Positions 44,650 to 54,017 are shown, numbered from the stretch's first letter. The stretch is 64,000 nt of DNA from Bacillus_BA fengqiuensis (GCA_030813035.1 JAUSTV010000010.1), one strand, 5' to 3'. Made by a program: numbers and translations. Notes: a model not told the origin generated them from the letters alone.

Positions 44650-46041
44650 TCAATTAAAATGCTTCTCTAATTTACGAACAATTTCATCATTGACCGCCTC
44701 GACCACTTCCAGGTATTGTGGTTTATCAAACAGTTGACTAATTTGTTCAGGGAATGTCTGTTCAATATCACAACGTTCAATGGATTCATTGAATTTTGCC
44801 GGATGCGCTGTTGCGAGTGTGACACATACTTCACTAGAATCATTACAAATTTCGTAAGCAGCGACTCCACAAGAAGTATGCGGATCAAGTAAATAGTTGG
44901 TTTCAGCATAGTACTTGCTGATCGTTTGCAGGCACTCTTCTCCCTCTACTCCATGGGCCGCAAAATCCGCTTTTACCTGACGAAGCTGCTCCTCATTCAC
45001 AACCATTTTTCCTTCTGATTTGAATTGATCCATTAAAGCAGTTACTGCGCCTGGATTTTCGTCAAGCAAGTAGTACAGATAACGCTCAAAGTTGCTGGCT
45101 ACTTGAATATCCATGGAAGGGCTGTATGTACTGCGGAACTCAGCAGGCTGGTACACTCCATCCTTGATAAAACGTTCTAAAATATTATTCTCATTCGTTG
45201 CAACAATGAGCTTATCAACTGGAAGACCCATTCTCTTCGCCAAATAACCGGCAAAGATGTCCCCGAAATTTCCTGTCGGCACACTGAAGTTGAGAGTCTT
45301 TATGTCTTTCTCTTTTGCCACTTGGAAATATGCATAGAAATAATAGACGGTTTGCGCTAAAATACGAGCAAAGTTAATGGAATTAATGGCACGCAGATGA
45401 TATTTGTTTTTGAATTCCAGATCTGCGAATAATTCCTTGATTATTCTTTGACCATCGTCAAACGTTCCTTTGATCGCTAAATTCAAAACACTTTCGTCAT
45501 GAACAGTCGTCATTTGCAGCTCTTGTACCTTACTTACTTTTCCGTGGGGGTGCAAAATGCAAATACGAATCCCTTCTTTTCCTCTTACACCCTCAATAGC
45601 TGATGCACCTGTGTCCCCTGAAGTAGCACCAAGAATATTGATGGTTACACCTGTCTTCTTTGCTATATAGGAATACAAGTTTCCTAAAAATTGCAGAGCT
45701 ACATCTTTAAAAGCAAAGGTTGGGCCATGGAACAGTTCCAGCACATACATGTTATCCTTTACCTTTTGAACAGGAGTCACCTCAGGATGGCGGAAGGTTC
45801 CATAGCTTTTCTCGATTAATTCCTTGAGTTCATTTTCTGGAATTTCCCCATCAACATAATAGGAAATGATTTCGTATGCTAATTCTTGATAAGTCAGCTT
45901 GGACATTGCCTGCAGCTTTTCTGCAGGAATTTGTGGGATTTTTTCCGGAACTAAAAGTCCTCCATCCGTTGCTAAACCCATTAAGACTGCATCAATAAAA
46001 CCAATGTCACTTACATTCCCGCGTGTACTAATATATTTCAT
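44650..46041 (-). CDS. thrC: threonine synthase
   Basis: A 463-residue PLP enzyme, full length for the longer ThrC class. It opens MKYISTRGN and carries HGPTFAFKDVALQ (PLP Lys), GATSGDTGASAIEG and PTGNFGDIFAGYLAK. It converts O-phosphohomoserine to threonine. ATG 46041 follows GGAGGATAGT. No hom or thrB is adjacent. The last 106 codons exist a second time in the chimera at 41288. Confidence 0.95.
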   Translation of the reverse strand: MKYISTRGNVSDIGFIDAVLMGLATDGGLLVPEKIPQIPAEKLQAMSKLTYQELAYEIISYYVDGEIPENELKELIEKSYGTFRHPEVTPVQKVKDNMYVLELFHGPTFAFKDVALQFLGNLYSYIAKKTGVTINILGATSGDTGASAIEGVRGKEGIRICILHPHGKVSKVQELQMTTVHDESVLNLAIKGTFDDGQRIIKELFADLEFKNKYHLRAINSINFARILAQTVYYFYAYFQVAKEKDIKTLNFSVPTGNFGDIFAGYLAKRMGLPVDKLIVATNENNILERFIKDGVYQPAEFRSTYSPSMDIQVASNFERYLYYLLDENPGAVTALMDQFKSEGKMVVNEEQLRQVKADFAAHGVEGEECLQTISKYYAETNYLLDPHTSCGVAAYEICNDSSEVCVTLATAHPAKFNESIERCDIEQTFPEQISQLFDKPQYLEVVEAVNDEIVRKLEKHFN

Positions 46042-46179
46042 ACTATCCTCCAAGAAAAATATAATTTATTACTATGGTTACCTAGAATACGTTGTAAGTC
46101 AATATGGAATTGAAATATTAACTGAAATGTCAGACTTATTTTTTCATATTACTCTTTCAACAATTCGATATTTGTTTGT

Positions 46180-46308
46180 TTAATAGGTAAAAAGCGACCT
46201 GGAAAAGTCGAGTTTTTTCCATAATAAAAGTCCATGCGGCTCAAGAACTAGCCACATGGACATCTTTGCTTCCATAGTTGCTCACGACAAAATAACGAGA
46301 AAGTTCTC
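46180..46308. repeat. direct repeat flanking fbp, copy 1
   Basis: About 125 bases (TTAATAGGTAAAAAGC, the TCCATGCGGCTC hairpin, ACAAAATAACGAGAAA) recur at 48510-48640 in the same orientation with roughly 85 percent identity by eye. The two copies bracket fbp. Confidence 0.8.
46230..46261 (-). terminator. terminator of fbp
   Basis: The stem GTCCATGTGGCT / AGCCGCATGGAC with T-run on the minus strand, just after the fbp stop codon. Confidence 0.8.
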
Positions 46309-46309
46309 C

Positions 46310-48244
46310 TTAATTCATATAACGATATTCCCTTAGACTATTCAAAATAGAGATTTCCTGTAATAACTCTTCACCAACGTTCGTTTCTCTAACCTTTTTT
46401 CTCTCTAGTTCTTTATCCACCAATCTTTTTACTGATAAAACATCTGTTCCATTTAATAGAACATCTTCTTTTGAATTAAAATGTTTATGGGCGACAAGCT
46501 GCATACCGAAGGAATTGTATAATAGGGTGTATCCAGCAATACCTGTTGTTGATTGATAAGCTTTGGAAAAGCCTCCATCGATGACAATCATCTTCCCATT
46601 TGCTTTGATTGGATCCTCTCCTTCAATTTCTTTAACTGGCGTATGGCCATTTATAATATGACCTTGATCAGGATTAAGATCGAATTCTTCCAAGATTTTT
46701 CGGCAGGTTTCCTCATTTTCACGTAAATGGTAGTATGGGTTCTTTTTCTCTTTATGGGTTGCCTTATCCTTAATGAAATACCTTTCAAAGGTCGTCATCG
46801 CTCTTTTCCCGAATAGGGATGAGTATTCTCCTGTCCATAAATACCAGACCATATCTGTCGCAAGATCATCTGTTTGTTCAGGATGTGCAAAAGAATATCG
46901 TAAATAATGTTCAAACACATCAAGTAATTCACGGCCTGCATAGGTTTTATTTTCAATGACCATTTTTTCCATGTTTCCTTCTTCATCTAAAGGAATACAG
47001 CCGTGTATTAATAGGTTCCCGTTATATTTCAAATAAAGACTGCCTTTTTTCAGCAGAAAATTCATATGTCTGGCAAGCTTTTCCGAGTGCTGAACCGAAA
47101 ATAACAGCTTGTCCATCACTTGCTCTTCTTCCTCTAGCAATTGATCGGGCTGTTCAGGATTTACCGTTGCAAAGCACGTATTTTCTAGCGGGTATGTTTT
47201 CCCATGAATCGTGATTTCATTTTTGTCATAATCCACTTTCTCAAGCAAAAGCCTTTCTGACATATTAAAGTTCGGGCGTCTTTTTATAATAGGACTTTCA
47301 AGCTTGAACTGAATCATCGCGATCGCTTGATGAATTTTTGTAATTTGCAATTGTTCTTCCTCAGAAATTTTATCATCTGATTGGACTTTCGGCCTAAAGG
47401 CTGGGTTGTCTCCATAGTATCTCTCCGCTAAATTAAGAAGTGGTCTAAGATTGATGCCATACACATCTTCAATAATATCCAAATTGTTGTAGCGGGCACA
47501 GATCCGAATAATATTCGCGAGACAAACCTTTGAACCTGCAAAAGCACCTATCCATAGGACATCATGATTTCCCCACTGGATATCAACAGAATGATAATTG
47601 ATAAGAGCTTCCATAATTTTATCAGGCTCGGGACCGCGATCATAAATATCCCCCACGACATGTAGATGGTCAACAACCAATCTCTGAGTCGTATAGGCAA
47701 GACCTATAATGAGCTTATCAGCTTGTCCGAGGGAAATAATTTGCTGAACAATTTTTGAATAATAAGGTTCCTTAAAATTCGTGAATTCATCCGTTTTGTA
47801 TAGCAGCTCCTCAATAATATAAACAAACTGACTAGACAATGCTTTCCGTAATTTCGAACGTGTATATTTGGAGGAGGCATAAGAAATCAGCTTAATCATA
47901 CGCTCAATGATTACGGTGTACCATTGGTGTAATTCTTTTTCATTGTCAAAATTATTTTTAATTAACTGAATTTTTTCCTCAGGATAATAAACTAATGTTG
48001 CAAATTCTTTAATTTCTTTTTCAGTTAATACCTTATTATAGATGTCTTCAATTTTCTCTTTTACCTTCCCTGATCCATTTCTCAACACATGTTGAAAGGC
48101 TTGATACTCCCCATGTAAATCACTGACAAAATGCTCTGTCCCCTTAGGCAGATTAAGGATGGCTTCAAGATTAATAATTTCCGTTACCACTTTTTCTTCA
48201 CTATTATATTTTTGGGCCAGTAAATCTAGATATTTTGCATTCAA
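46310..48244 (-). CDS. fbp: fructose-1,6-bisphosphatase class III
   Basis: A 644-residue Firmicutes-type FBPase (metallophosphatase fold). Metal and phosphate motifs are HFVSDLHGEYQAF, VVGDIYDRGPEPD, QWGNHDVLWIGA and IINGHTPVKE. It catalyses the key gluconeogenic step. The TTG start (TTGAATGCA) has AAAGGGG eight bases upstream. It is monocistronic with its own terminator. Confidence 0.96.
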   Translation of the reverse strand: MNAKYLDLLAQKYNSEEKVVTEIINLEAILNLPKGTEHFVSDLHGEYQAFQHVLRNGSGKVKEKIEDIYNKVLTEKEIKEFATLVYYPEEKIQLIKNNFDNEKELHQWYTVIIERMIKLISYASSKYTRSKLRKALSSQFVYIIEELLYKTDEFTNFKEPYYSKIVQQIISLGQADKLIIGLAYTTQRLVVDHLHVVGDIYDRGPEPDKIMEALINYHSVDIQWGNHDVLWIGAFAGSKVCLANIIRICARYNNLDIIEDVYGINLRPLLNLAERYYGDNPAFRPKVQSDDKISEEEQLQITKIHQAIAMIQFKLESPIIKRRPNFNMSERLLLEKVDYDKNEITIHGKTYPLENTCFATVNPEQPDQLLEEEEQVMDKLLFSVQHSEKLARHMNFLLKKGSLYLKYNGNLLIHGCIPLDEEGNMEKMVIENKTYAGRELLDVFEHYLRYSFAHPEQTDDLATDMVWYLWTGEYSSLFGKRAMTTFERYFIKDKATHKEKKNPYYHLRENEETCRKILEEFDLNPDQGHIINGHTPVKEIEGEDPIKANGKMIVIDGGFSKAYQSTTGIAGYTLLYNSFGMQLVAHKHFNSKEDVLLNGTDVLSVKRLVDKELERKKVRETNVGEELLQEISILNSLREYRYMN

Positions 48245-48509
48245 ACGATGTTTCCCCTTTCAAAATTCGCTACTCATTCTCCATCCAATATATTTAATAC
48301 TAACATTATAAGAGAAAAATTAAATAGGAGTAATAACTGTAATTAATATTTTTATTGTCTTTGTTTTCCATAATGGGAAACCTATTTAAACTTGGCAAAA
48401 ATAAGAGTTTTCATTTTAAATAAATTATGTACATAAAGAAAAACTAGAAAAAGTTCTAAAAAACCCTTCCTAGCCGGTTCTGGTGCAAATATGATTTTTA
48501 GAAGCTTTA

Positions 48510-48640
48510 TTAGGTTAATAGGTAAAAAGCAACCTGGAAAATCTGACTTTTTGCCATAAGAAAAGTCCATGCGGCTCAAGGACTTTCCACATGGACTATC
48601 TGGTTTCCGCAATTGCTCACTACAAAATAACGAGAAACTT
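48510..48640. repeat. direct repeat flanking fbp, copy 2
   Basis: See 46180-46308. It includes a second TCCATGCGGCTC hairpin (48564-48596). No gene ends here, so this looks like a duplicated gene end whose gene was lost. Confidence 0.8.
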
Positions 48641-48742
48641 TCCAAATAGATAAATAACATTTCTATATTATTCCCTGAAAAATCATCTATATTTGATATT
48701 TGTTTAATCTCATATTGAGATATATAATAAAAACAAGAATAA

Positions 48743-48757
48743 AAGAAAACGTTTTCA
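48743..48757. promoter_or_regulatory. candidate CcpA (cre) site
   Basis: AAGAAAACGTTTTCA fits the cre consensus WTGNAANCGNWNNCW with one mismatch. It lies about 50 bases before the small gene at 48804. Unproven. Confidence 0.45.
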
Positions 48758-48803
48758 ACATTTGAATACTTCGTTACTTCTCATACTATAAGGAGGATTT
48801 AAG

Positions 48804-48950
48804 ATGAGCCAAGCAGAAAGAAATTCCAAAGTGCAGAAATTAATGGAGCAATAAAAATTCAACAAGGAAGAAATTTCTAAAATGACAGATTCACAGATTG
48901 AATATTATCACTGGCTCTATTTTGATGACTCTGTTTATGATTATATGTAA
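48804..48950 (+). pseudogene. small BH0509-like gene with an in-frame stop
   Basis: Behind a perfect AAGGAGG, MSQAERNSKVQKLMEQ ends in TAA (48852-48854). The same frame then continues for 31 codons: KFNKEEISKMTDSQIEYYHW, LYFDDSVYDYM, stop. The two halves look like one 48-residue protein of the BH0509 type. A single-base change to a sense codon would restore it. A terminator follows at 48969. Confidence 0.65.
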
Positions 48951-48968
48951 CTCAAATATAAAATGATA

Positions 48969-49014
48969 AAAAGCGGGAAAAACATTGATAATTCAAGGTT
49001 TCCCGCTTTTATTT
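48969..49014 (+). terminator. terminator
   Basis: The long stem AAAAGCGGGAAA / TTTCCCGCTTTT followed by ATTTTT ends the small gene at 48804. Confidence 0.8.
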
Positions 49015-49170
49015 TTATCATTTTCAGAAATAATTTCTTGCAAATCTGTTATTTGGTAATAAATGGATTTTGGTTACTTTTTGACCTTGCTGACTTTCAG
49101 CTTCCTTCCTTTTCCCTCCATGCACTTCCTAGCGGCTGGGCACTAGTACATATATATTTACTCAAAATAA

Positions 49171-49307
49171 AAAGCCACTCATAATGAGTGACTCCACTTA
49201 CTCCCCGTTCTTTTCTTTATCTTACAATCTATAAATTTCCTCACATTCTGCAGCTCTCGGTTCATAAAAACAGTGAAGTTTGTAACGTCCTACGTGAGGT
49301 GTATGAT
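49171..49307 (-). pseudogene. CwlJ-type C-terminal tail with terminator
   Basis: The minus strand encodes PHVGRYKLHCFYEPRAAECE, EIYRL, stop, then the GTCACTCATTATGAGTGGC hairpin. It is very close to the end of the gene at 19736. The rest of the gene is missing. Confidence 0.8.
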
Positions 49308-49546
49308 GGAAGCTAGTAGCTCTATTCAATTTGAACTCTTAAAACGGCTATTCAATTTAAGAATCGATATAAGTCAAAAACTTGATGAGGTTCTCATTAG
49401 ATACCAGAAGGCAAAGCATGTCGGCTAAAAATCCAACGATTTTTAGCCTTTTTGTTTTTAAATCAGCCGAGGAAAAGGATCAGTCCCCTCTCCTGTATTT
49501 AACGCATAAGATATCAAAACAAATAATGACGAGAGGAGGAAAGAAC

Positions 49547-50167
49547 ATGAGATTATTTATTAATGATGAGGATCATCCTGATGTTTATAAAAATAATGAA
49601 AAGATTCATGCATCCAATCAAAGGTTTATACGACATAATTCTTTAACAGAGCTAATCGAAGAGCAGCGAAAAGCCAGCATAGCGCTTGCGAAATCAATGG
49701 CTGAACTTAAGCCTCGCAATGAGCAGCTGGAAGTAATGTTGAAAAAGGAACGTCTATTAAAAGAATCGATCATAGACCAAATTCATCATCTAAGTGACTC
49801 TAATCGTGGAATGGCAAGTCGCTTGGAAAAAAATGAAGAGGCGAACGAGCAACTCTCTTTGCAGCTCACCGAACAGCTGAAGCTGCAAAAAGAAGTAGCT
49901 GATAAATTGTCAAACCACGAGGAAATTCAAGCGGATGTGTTAAAACGATTAGACCATCAAGAAGTATTAACAGAAAAAATCTCCCGCCAACTCAATCAGG
50001 TCCGTTCCATTCTTTTTGAACGAACAAACCATTTAGCCATGAAACTGGAAGACGGCTATAAGCTCACTTCTTCCTATGTTTATAAACTCATGACGGGTTC
50101 AGACCAACCATTAACCTTTTCTTTGATGAATACTAACAAGGAGAAACAGCAAAAACACTCCGACTGA
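49547..50167 (+). CDS. coiled-coil protein of unknown function
   Basis: A 206-residue protein. A short N-terminal region (MRLFINDEDHPDVYKNNEKI) precedes long heptad coiled coils (about 35-165, ELKPRNEQLE, LSLQLTEQLKLQKEVADKL), and the tail TNHLAMKLEDGYKLTSSYVY looks like a conserved end. No signal or membrane segment. GAGGAGG precedes ATG 49547. Bacilli carry several such genes in spore or surface contexts but I cannot name the family. A broken paralogue is at 22478. Confidence 0.75.
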   Translation: MRLFINDEDHPDVYKNNEKIHASNQRFIRHNSLTELIEEQRKASIALAKSMAELKPRNEQLEVMLKKERLLKESIIDQIHHLSDSNRGMASRLEKNEEANEQLSLQLTEQLKLQKEVADKLSNHEEIQADVLKRLDHQEVLTEKISRQLNQVRSILFERTNHLAMKLEDGYKLTSSYVYKLMTGSDQPLTFSLMNTNKEKQQKHSD

Positions 50168-50223
50168 TCAATCCATTACCTCATATTCGTTTATTTCAAT
50201 ACAGACGATCCATCCGAAAAGTG

Positions 50224-50273
50224 GGGTCGGCCCCCCATTATACTAATACTTTAACTCAGGGGGAGACTGACCC
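50224..50273. repeat. palindromic repeat family A, copy 5
   Basis: A diverged member: GGGGTCGGCCCCCC and GGGGGAGACTGACCCT around CTAATACTTTAACTC. It lies between convergent genes (coiled-coil protein and P450). A half copy, AAGGATCAGTCCCCT, is at 49474. Confidence 0.75.
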
Positions 50274-50301
50274 TCAATACCTGTGCATAACTCCATTCAT
50301 T

Positions 50302-51630
50302 TCACATACGCTTTGTCAGCTTCATAAGTAGTTGATTCGGTTTTAATGTAATCATCGGTTCAGGTTGAACGTCACCAATAGTCCGTAATTGATAGTGCTG
50401 TCCAATTGCCGCTAACACTAGAACGGCTTCCATCATGGCAAAATGGTTGCCGATGCATATCCTGCTCCCCCCGCCAAACGGGAAATAGGCGAATTTCGGT
50501 ACATCTTTTAAGATGCCTTGTTCGAATCTTTCAGGGAGAAACATGAAGGGTTCCTTAAAATAGCGATTGCTTCTGTGTAAAATATATTGGGAGATTAAAA
50601 ATGTGTCACCTTTTTTAAAGTGGTATCCTCCCATTTCTACATCCGTCGACGCTTGTCTGCCGGATTGGTAAGCCGGCGGGAAAATACGCATTGACTCTTG
50701 AATAATCGCTTTCGTATAGGTTAGTTTATTGAAATCTTCTAACGTTGGAGGACGATTTCCTAAAACGGCAGCGATTTCGGCATGGAATTTCTCTTCGCTA
50801 TCTGGGTTCTCGGAAAGCAAATGCCATGTCCATGAAAGAGCATTGGAGGTTGTCTCGTGACCCGCTAAAAAGAAGGTCATGACATGCTCATAGATTTCTT
50901 GATCGGTCATTCCCACCCCGCTCTCTTCATCTTTTGCCCGGAAAAGAGCAGCCAGTAAGTCATCATGTTCTTGTGTTCCTGATTCTCGCCTCTCTTTAAT
51001 AATCGGTGAAACAGCATCGTTTAGCTTTCGAATACTATCAGATACTTGTCTTTTAAAATCTTCTATATCCGTTATTCCTCTATACGCCTTACTAATCACT
51101 CTAGAAAAATTCGTAAATGCTTCATCGACTTCTTCAATCTTATTTGGATCTATGTTCGTCCCAAACATTGTTTGTGTGATGATATTTAATGTAAGATTCA
51201 TCATCTCTTTTGAAATGTCTCGTTCTGCTCTGTCTTCCCATTGTTTCATTAACGTTAACGTATTCGAGACCATTGTATCAGCATAGTCAGCTAAACTTTT
51301 CATGTGAAAGGAAGGCTGGATAATCCGACGATCCCGTTTATGTTTTTCACCTTCACTTGTTAGCAGCCCTTCACCTAATAACGGTTTAAAAAAATTGAAA
51401 GCTTCAGATTTTACAAATGATTTTTGTTTTGTTTGAAGGACAGCATCTACATATTCGGCATTCAAAATCACATACCGGCTTGCCCCGTTTTCGAACGGAA
51501 TATTAACAAAGTCGTAATCACTTCCGTATGTTTTCTCTAAATGGTCCAAAGTTCCAAGTACGTCAGTTTGATAGTTTTGATAATCTTCTTTCGGAGCGGT
51601 AACGACTCTGGCTTCAGTGATTGATGGCAT
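50302..51630 (-). CDS. cytochrome P450
   Basis: A 442-residue soluble P450. I-helix oxygen-binding FFLAGHETTSNAL, K-helix ESMR (ExxR), PERF and the heme loop FPFGGGSRICIG (axial Cys) are intact. The length and sequence style resemble the heme domain of fatty-acid-type bacterial P450s, but no reductase is fused. Redox partners are not adjacent. The substrate is unknown; spore-former P450s of this size often act on fatty acids or secondary metabolites. Confidence 0.93.
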   Translation of the reverse strand: MPSITEARVVTAPKEDYQNYQTDVLGTLDHLEKTYGSDYDFVNIPFENGASRYVILNAEYVDAVLQTKQKSFVKSEAFNFFKPLLGEGLLTSEGEKHKRDRRIIQPSFHMKSLADYADTMVSNTLTLMKQWEDRAERDISKEMMNLTLNIITQTMFGTNIDPNKIEEVDEAFTNFSRVISKAYRGITDIEDFKRQVSDSIRKLNDAVSPIIKERRESGTQEHDDLLAALFRAKDEESGVGMTDQEIYEHVMTFFLAGHETTSNALSWTWHLLSENPDSEEKFHAEIAAVLGNRPPTLEDFNKLTYTKAIIQESMRIFPPAYQSGRQASTDVEMGGYHFKKGDTFLISQYILHRSNRYFKEPFMFLPERFEQGILKDVPKFAYFPFGGGSRICIGNHFAMMEAVLVLAAIGQHYQLRTIGDVQPEPMITLKPNQLLMKLTKRM

Positions 51631-51811
51631 ATTTAAATCCCCCTTAAACGTTTTTCATTATCCATTATATAGAACTGATGAGACTAAATGTTAAAAATTA
51701 ATAAAGGACATTTCGGGGCCATCCTTTATGAAGAAGGGAGAAATCTGTCCTACCAACAATGAAAACGCTCTCGTAAATCTTTTTAATCGAACTGAATTCG
51801 TTCCTTAAAAA

Positions 51812-51862
51812 TCTAGGAAATTCGACATGACCCTTCTGTCGCTATGCCGAATTTTCTAGATT
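51812..51862. repeat. palindromic repeat C, copy 2
   Basis: Arms TCTAGGAAATTCGACATG and TATGCCGAATTTTCTAGA, related to 11092-11138. Confidence 0.7.
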
Positions 51863-51959
51863 GATATATACCTTTATCTGACAGGGATTAGGTCATTTTC
51901 GCCATCATATCGTAATTTCCCACTCCCATTGTACAAGCATATCCATTTAAAGCTTGGTT

Positions 51960-52167
51960 TGCTTCCGGCGGAGCACTTTGCCTCTGCATCAGAGCACGAT
52001 TATTTACACAAACTCGGTGTAGAGAAGAAATCATCTCTCGAGAAGAGGTTTATAGTAGAAAGATCAAACCGTTAGATAAACAACTATGGGCTGGGGCGAT
52101 TAATCCCGTTGGAGGAGATACTCTTGCTTGCTTCTATTTACCTGTAAAAAATAGATTAATTAATTAA
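51960..52167 (+). pseudogene. unassigned coding remnant
   Basis: The frame ending at 52167 reads REEIISREEVYSRKIKPLDK, QLWAGAINPVGGDTLACFYL, PVK. This is protein-like, but there is no start or ribosome site and the upstream part is interrupted. I do not recognise the family. Confidence 0.35.
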
Positions 52168-52244
52168 AAACAAATCAGTACTTTTTTACAACCAGATTAA
52201 AAACCTGTTTGTAATAATAGAATTAAAATGGGAGGGAGATTATA

Positions 52245-52433
52245 ATGATTTGGATTTTTTTTGTTTCACTCGTTGGATTGTTGCTTCTATGTGGTTTTCT
52301 GTTAGATAGACATGATAAACGTATAAGATATCATTACGAAAATCACCCTAATAGCCAGGCTTATATCCGTCATATAGCAGAAAAAGAAGTAGAATCAAAA
52401 ACTACAACAGAGTATGCAAAGATTTTTAAGTAA
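52245..52433 (+). CDS. small membrane protein
   Basis: A 62-residue protein with an N-terminal helix (IWIFFVSLVGLLLLCGFLL) and a charged cytoplasmic tail starting DRHDKRIRYHYE. A strong GGGAGGGAG precedes ATG 52245. Unknown function. Confidence 0.7.
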   Translation: MIWIFFVSLVGLLLLCGFLLDRHDKRIRYHYENHPNSQAYIRHIAEKEVESKTTTEYAKIFK

Positions 52434-52483
52434 TTTTTGTCTTTGCATTAGGTGATTTATGTCAACAAAAAGGGGTTGGATAT

Positions 52484-52974
52484 CTAGAAGGTACCCACCC
52501 TCTTTAATTGCCGATAAAAGCGGGGCTGGTACAAAAGAATTGGATAACAAAGCCAAAAGGCAGCAGACTGGCTTCTTTTTGTAAGTAACTGAAGTAAAAG
52601 AGAAATATAAAGCTTAACAGATTCATGGTGAATCAATACTCCTGTAATTTTCGCGAGTAGAAATCCCGGTGTTTTGCACTCCTCAAGATCACTAGTTAAG
52701 CCGATGATGCCAAGCATTTGTTGATCAATCATAACCAGATAATTAATGCCTTTTTCTGTATCTTTGAATGCGCGATTTCCAGCTCCCCCCTACACTTCCT
52801 TTCTCTTGTACCTGGAAGGCAGCTTCACGAAAAGCCAATCCGATTTGGATCAGTACTCGCGATAATTTTTCCGTCTAATTGTATAAAGTCTATGTCCTTT
52901 CCAATGACTTCTTTTGCCGCATCTACAATCATTTGATCCAAAGAATAGCTAATCTGAAAATTTCCTTTCATCAT
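52484..52974 (-). pseudogene. sugar diacid regulator (CdaR-like) remnant
   Basis: From ATG 52974, overlapping the stop of the preceding gene, the frame gives QISYSLDQMIVDAAKEVIGK and DGKIIASTDPNRIG, the diacid-recognition domain. A frameshift follows, after which LVMIDQQMLGIIGLTSDLEE continues from about 52745. The helix-turn-helix C-terminus is absent. With the sugar-binding protein upstream it once formed a sensing pair. Confidence 0.7.
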
Positions 52975-53924
52975 TGTAATACTTCATGTAGGAAATCTAA
53001 CTTCTCTTTCGCATTATCCTCAGTTATGATGTCAATTCCACTATTAATCCTTTTATCGGTGTTGTCTCCTTTAATTGTTCTCAGTGCTTGCTCCACGCTT
53101 AGATATCCTGCATCATAAGGATTCTGCGCTACGGTAGCGCTTATCTTTCCTGCTTTAACAGATTCTAGCATTTCCGTAAGACCATCTGTTCCGATGATGG
53201 GAATCTTTAACGCTTTTTCCTCTATTACTTTTAATGCCTCTAGGGCTAATCGATCGGTAGTGGCAACTACACCTTTGAGATTTGGATAAGTCTGTAAGAT
53301 AGTTCTCATTACTGACATTGGATTTCCAAAATGGTCATACCCTAATTGTTCTGTGACAACCTCTATTCCTGCATCCTCTAAAACTTTCTTTGCACCATTT
53401 TTTCGATCGATTATCATTGGATCCTCCACTCTTCCAAGAATAATGGCTACTTGATCCCCTGGTTGCAGCATCGAACCTAATAGCTTTCCTGCTGTTTCAC
53501 CCAATGCCATGTTATCCGTTCCGATATAAGCAGTTTGGTATTCCCATTTAGTGTCTGTAGTGGTAAGAAACACGGGAATGTTTTTTTTCTTGTATTCTAT
53601 CAATACAGGATTGGCAACTGATGGATGAGTAGGAGATACGATTAGTGCATCGGGATTTTGCTTTAGAACTTTTTTTAATAGATTAGGTTGATTGGTGATG
53701 GGATATAGAGAATCAGGGGCGATTACTTTACCATCTATATGAAAATCATTAAACGCTTTTTGGGCTCCTAACTCAAAAGTTTTCCAATACTCTATATCTA
53801 ATCTTTGTAGAACAACTATAACTCTAGGCTTATCATCTTCTTTAGGAAACCCGACTACTAAGCTTATCAAAGCTATAAGGAAAACTGTGAAAAATAATGG
53901 AATGATCCATCTCTTTTTTAACAT
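52971..53924 (-). CDS. periplasmic-binding-type sugar receptor protein (Peripla_BP_4)
   Basis: A 317-residue protein with an N-terminal membrane anchor (about 5-25, RWIIPLFFTVFLIALISLVV) lacking a lipobox Cys. A ribose-binding-like fold follows: VIVVLQRLDIEYWKT, AYIGTDNMALGETAGKLL, IIGTDGLTEML, TVAQNPYDAGYLSVEQAL. No permease or ATPase is adjacent. Its stop overlaps the start of the cdaR remnant, so it likely served as a membrane-tethered sensor subunit rather than an importer. ATG 53924 follows GGGAGGGGG. Confidence 0.85.
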   Translation of the reverse strand: MLKKRWIIPLFFTVFLIALISLVVGFPKEDDKPRVIVVLQRLDIEYWKTFELGAQKAFNDFHIDGKVIAPDSLYPITNQPNLLKKVLKQNPDALIVSPTHPSVANPVLIEYKKKNIPVFLTTTDTKWEYQTAYIGTDNMALGETAGKLLGSMLQPGDQVAIILGRVEDPMIIDRKNGAKKVLEDAGIEVVTEQLGYDHFGNPMSVMRTILQTYPNLKGVVATTDRLALEALKVIEEKALKIPIIGTDGLTEMLESVKAGKISATVAQNPYDAGYLSVEQALRTIKGDNTDKRINSGIDIITEDNAKEKLDFLHEVLQ

Positions 53925-54017
53925 CCTTCCCCCTCCCAATTATTAAATAGATGATTATTCATCTTAAAGTCAATATAACAACTATTTTCTGGTTCTAGTG
54001 CAAAGACCACTCGTTAG

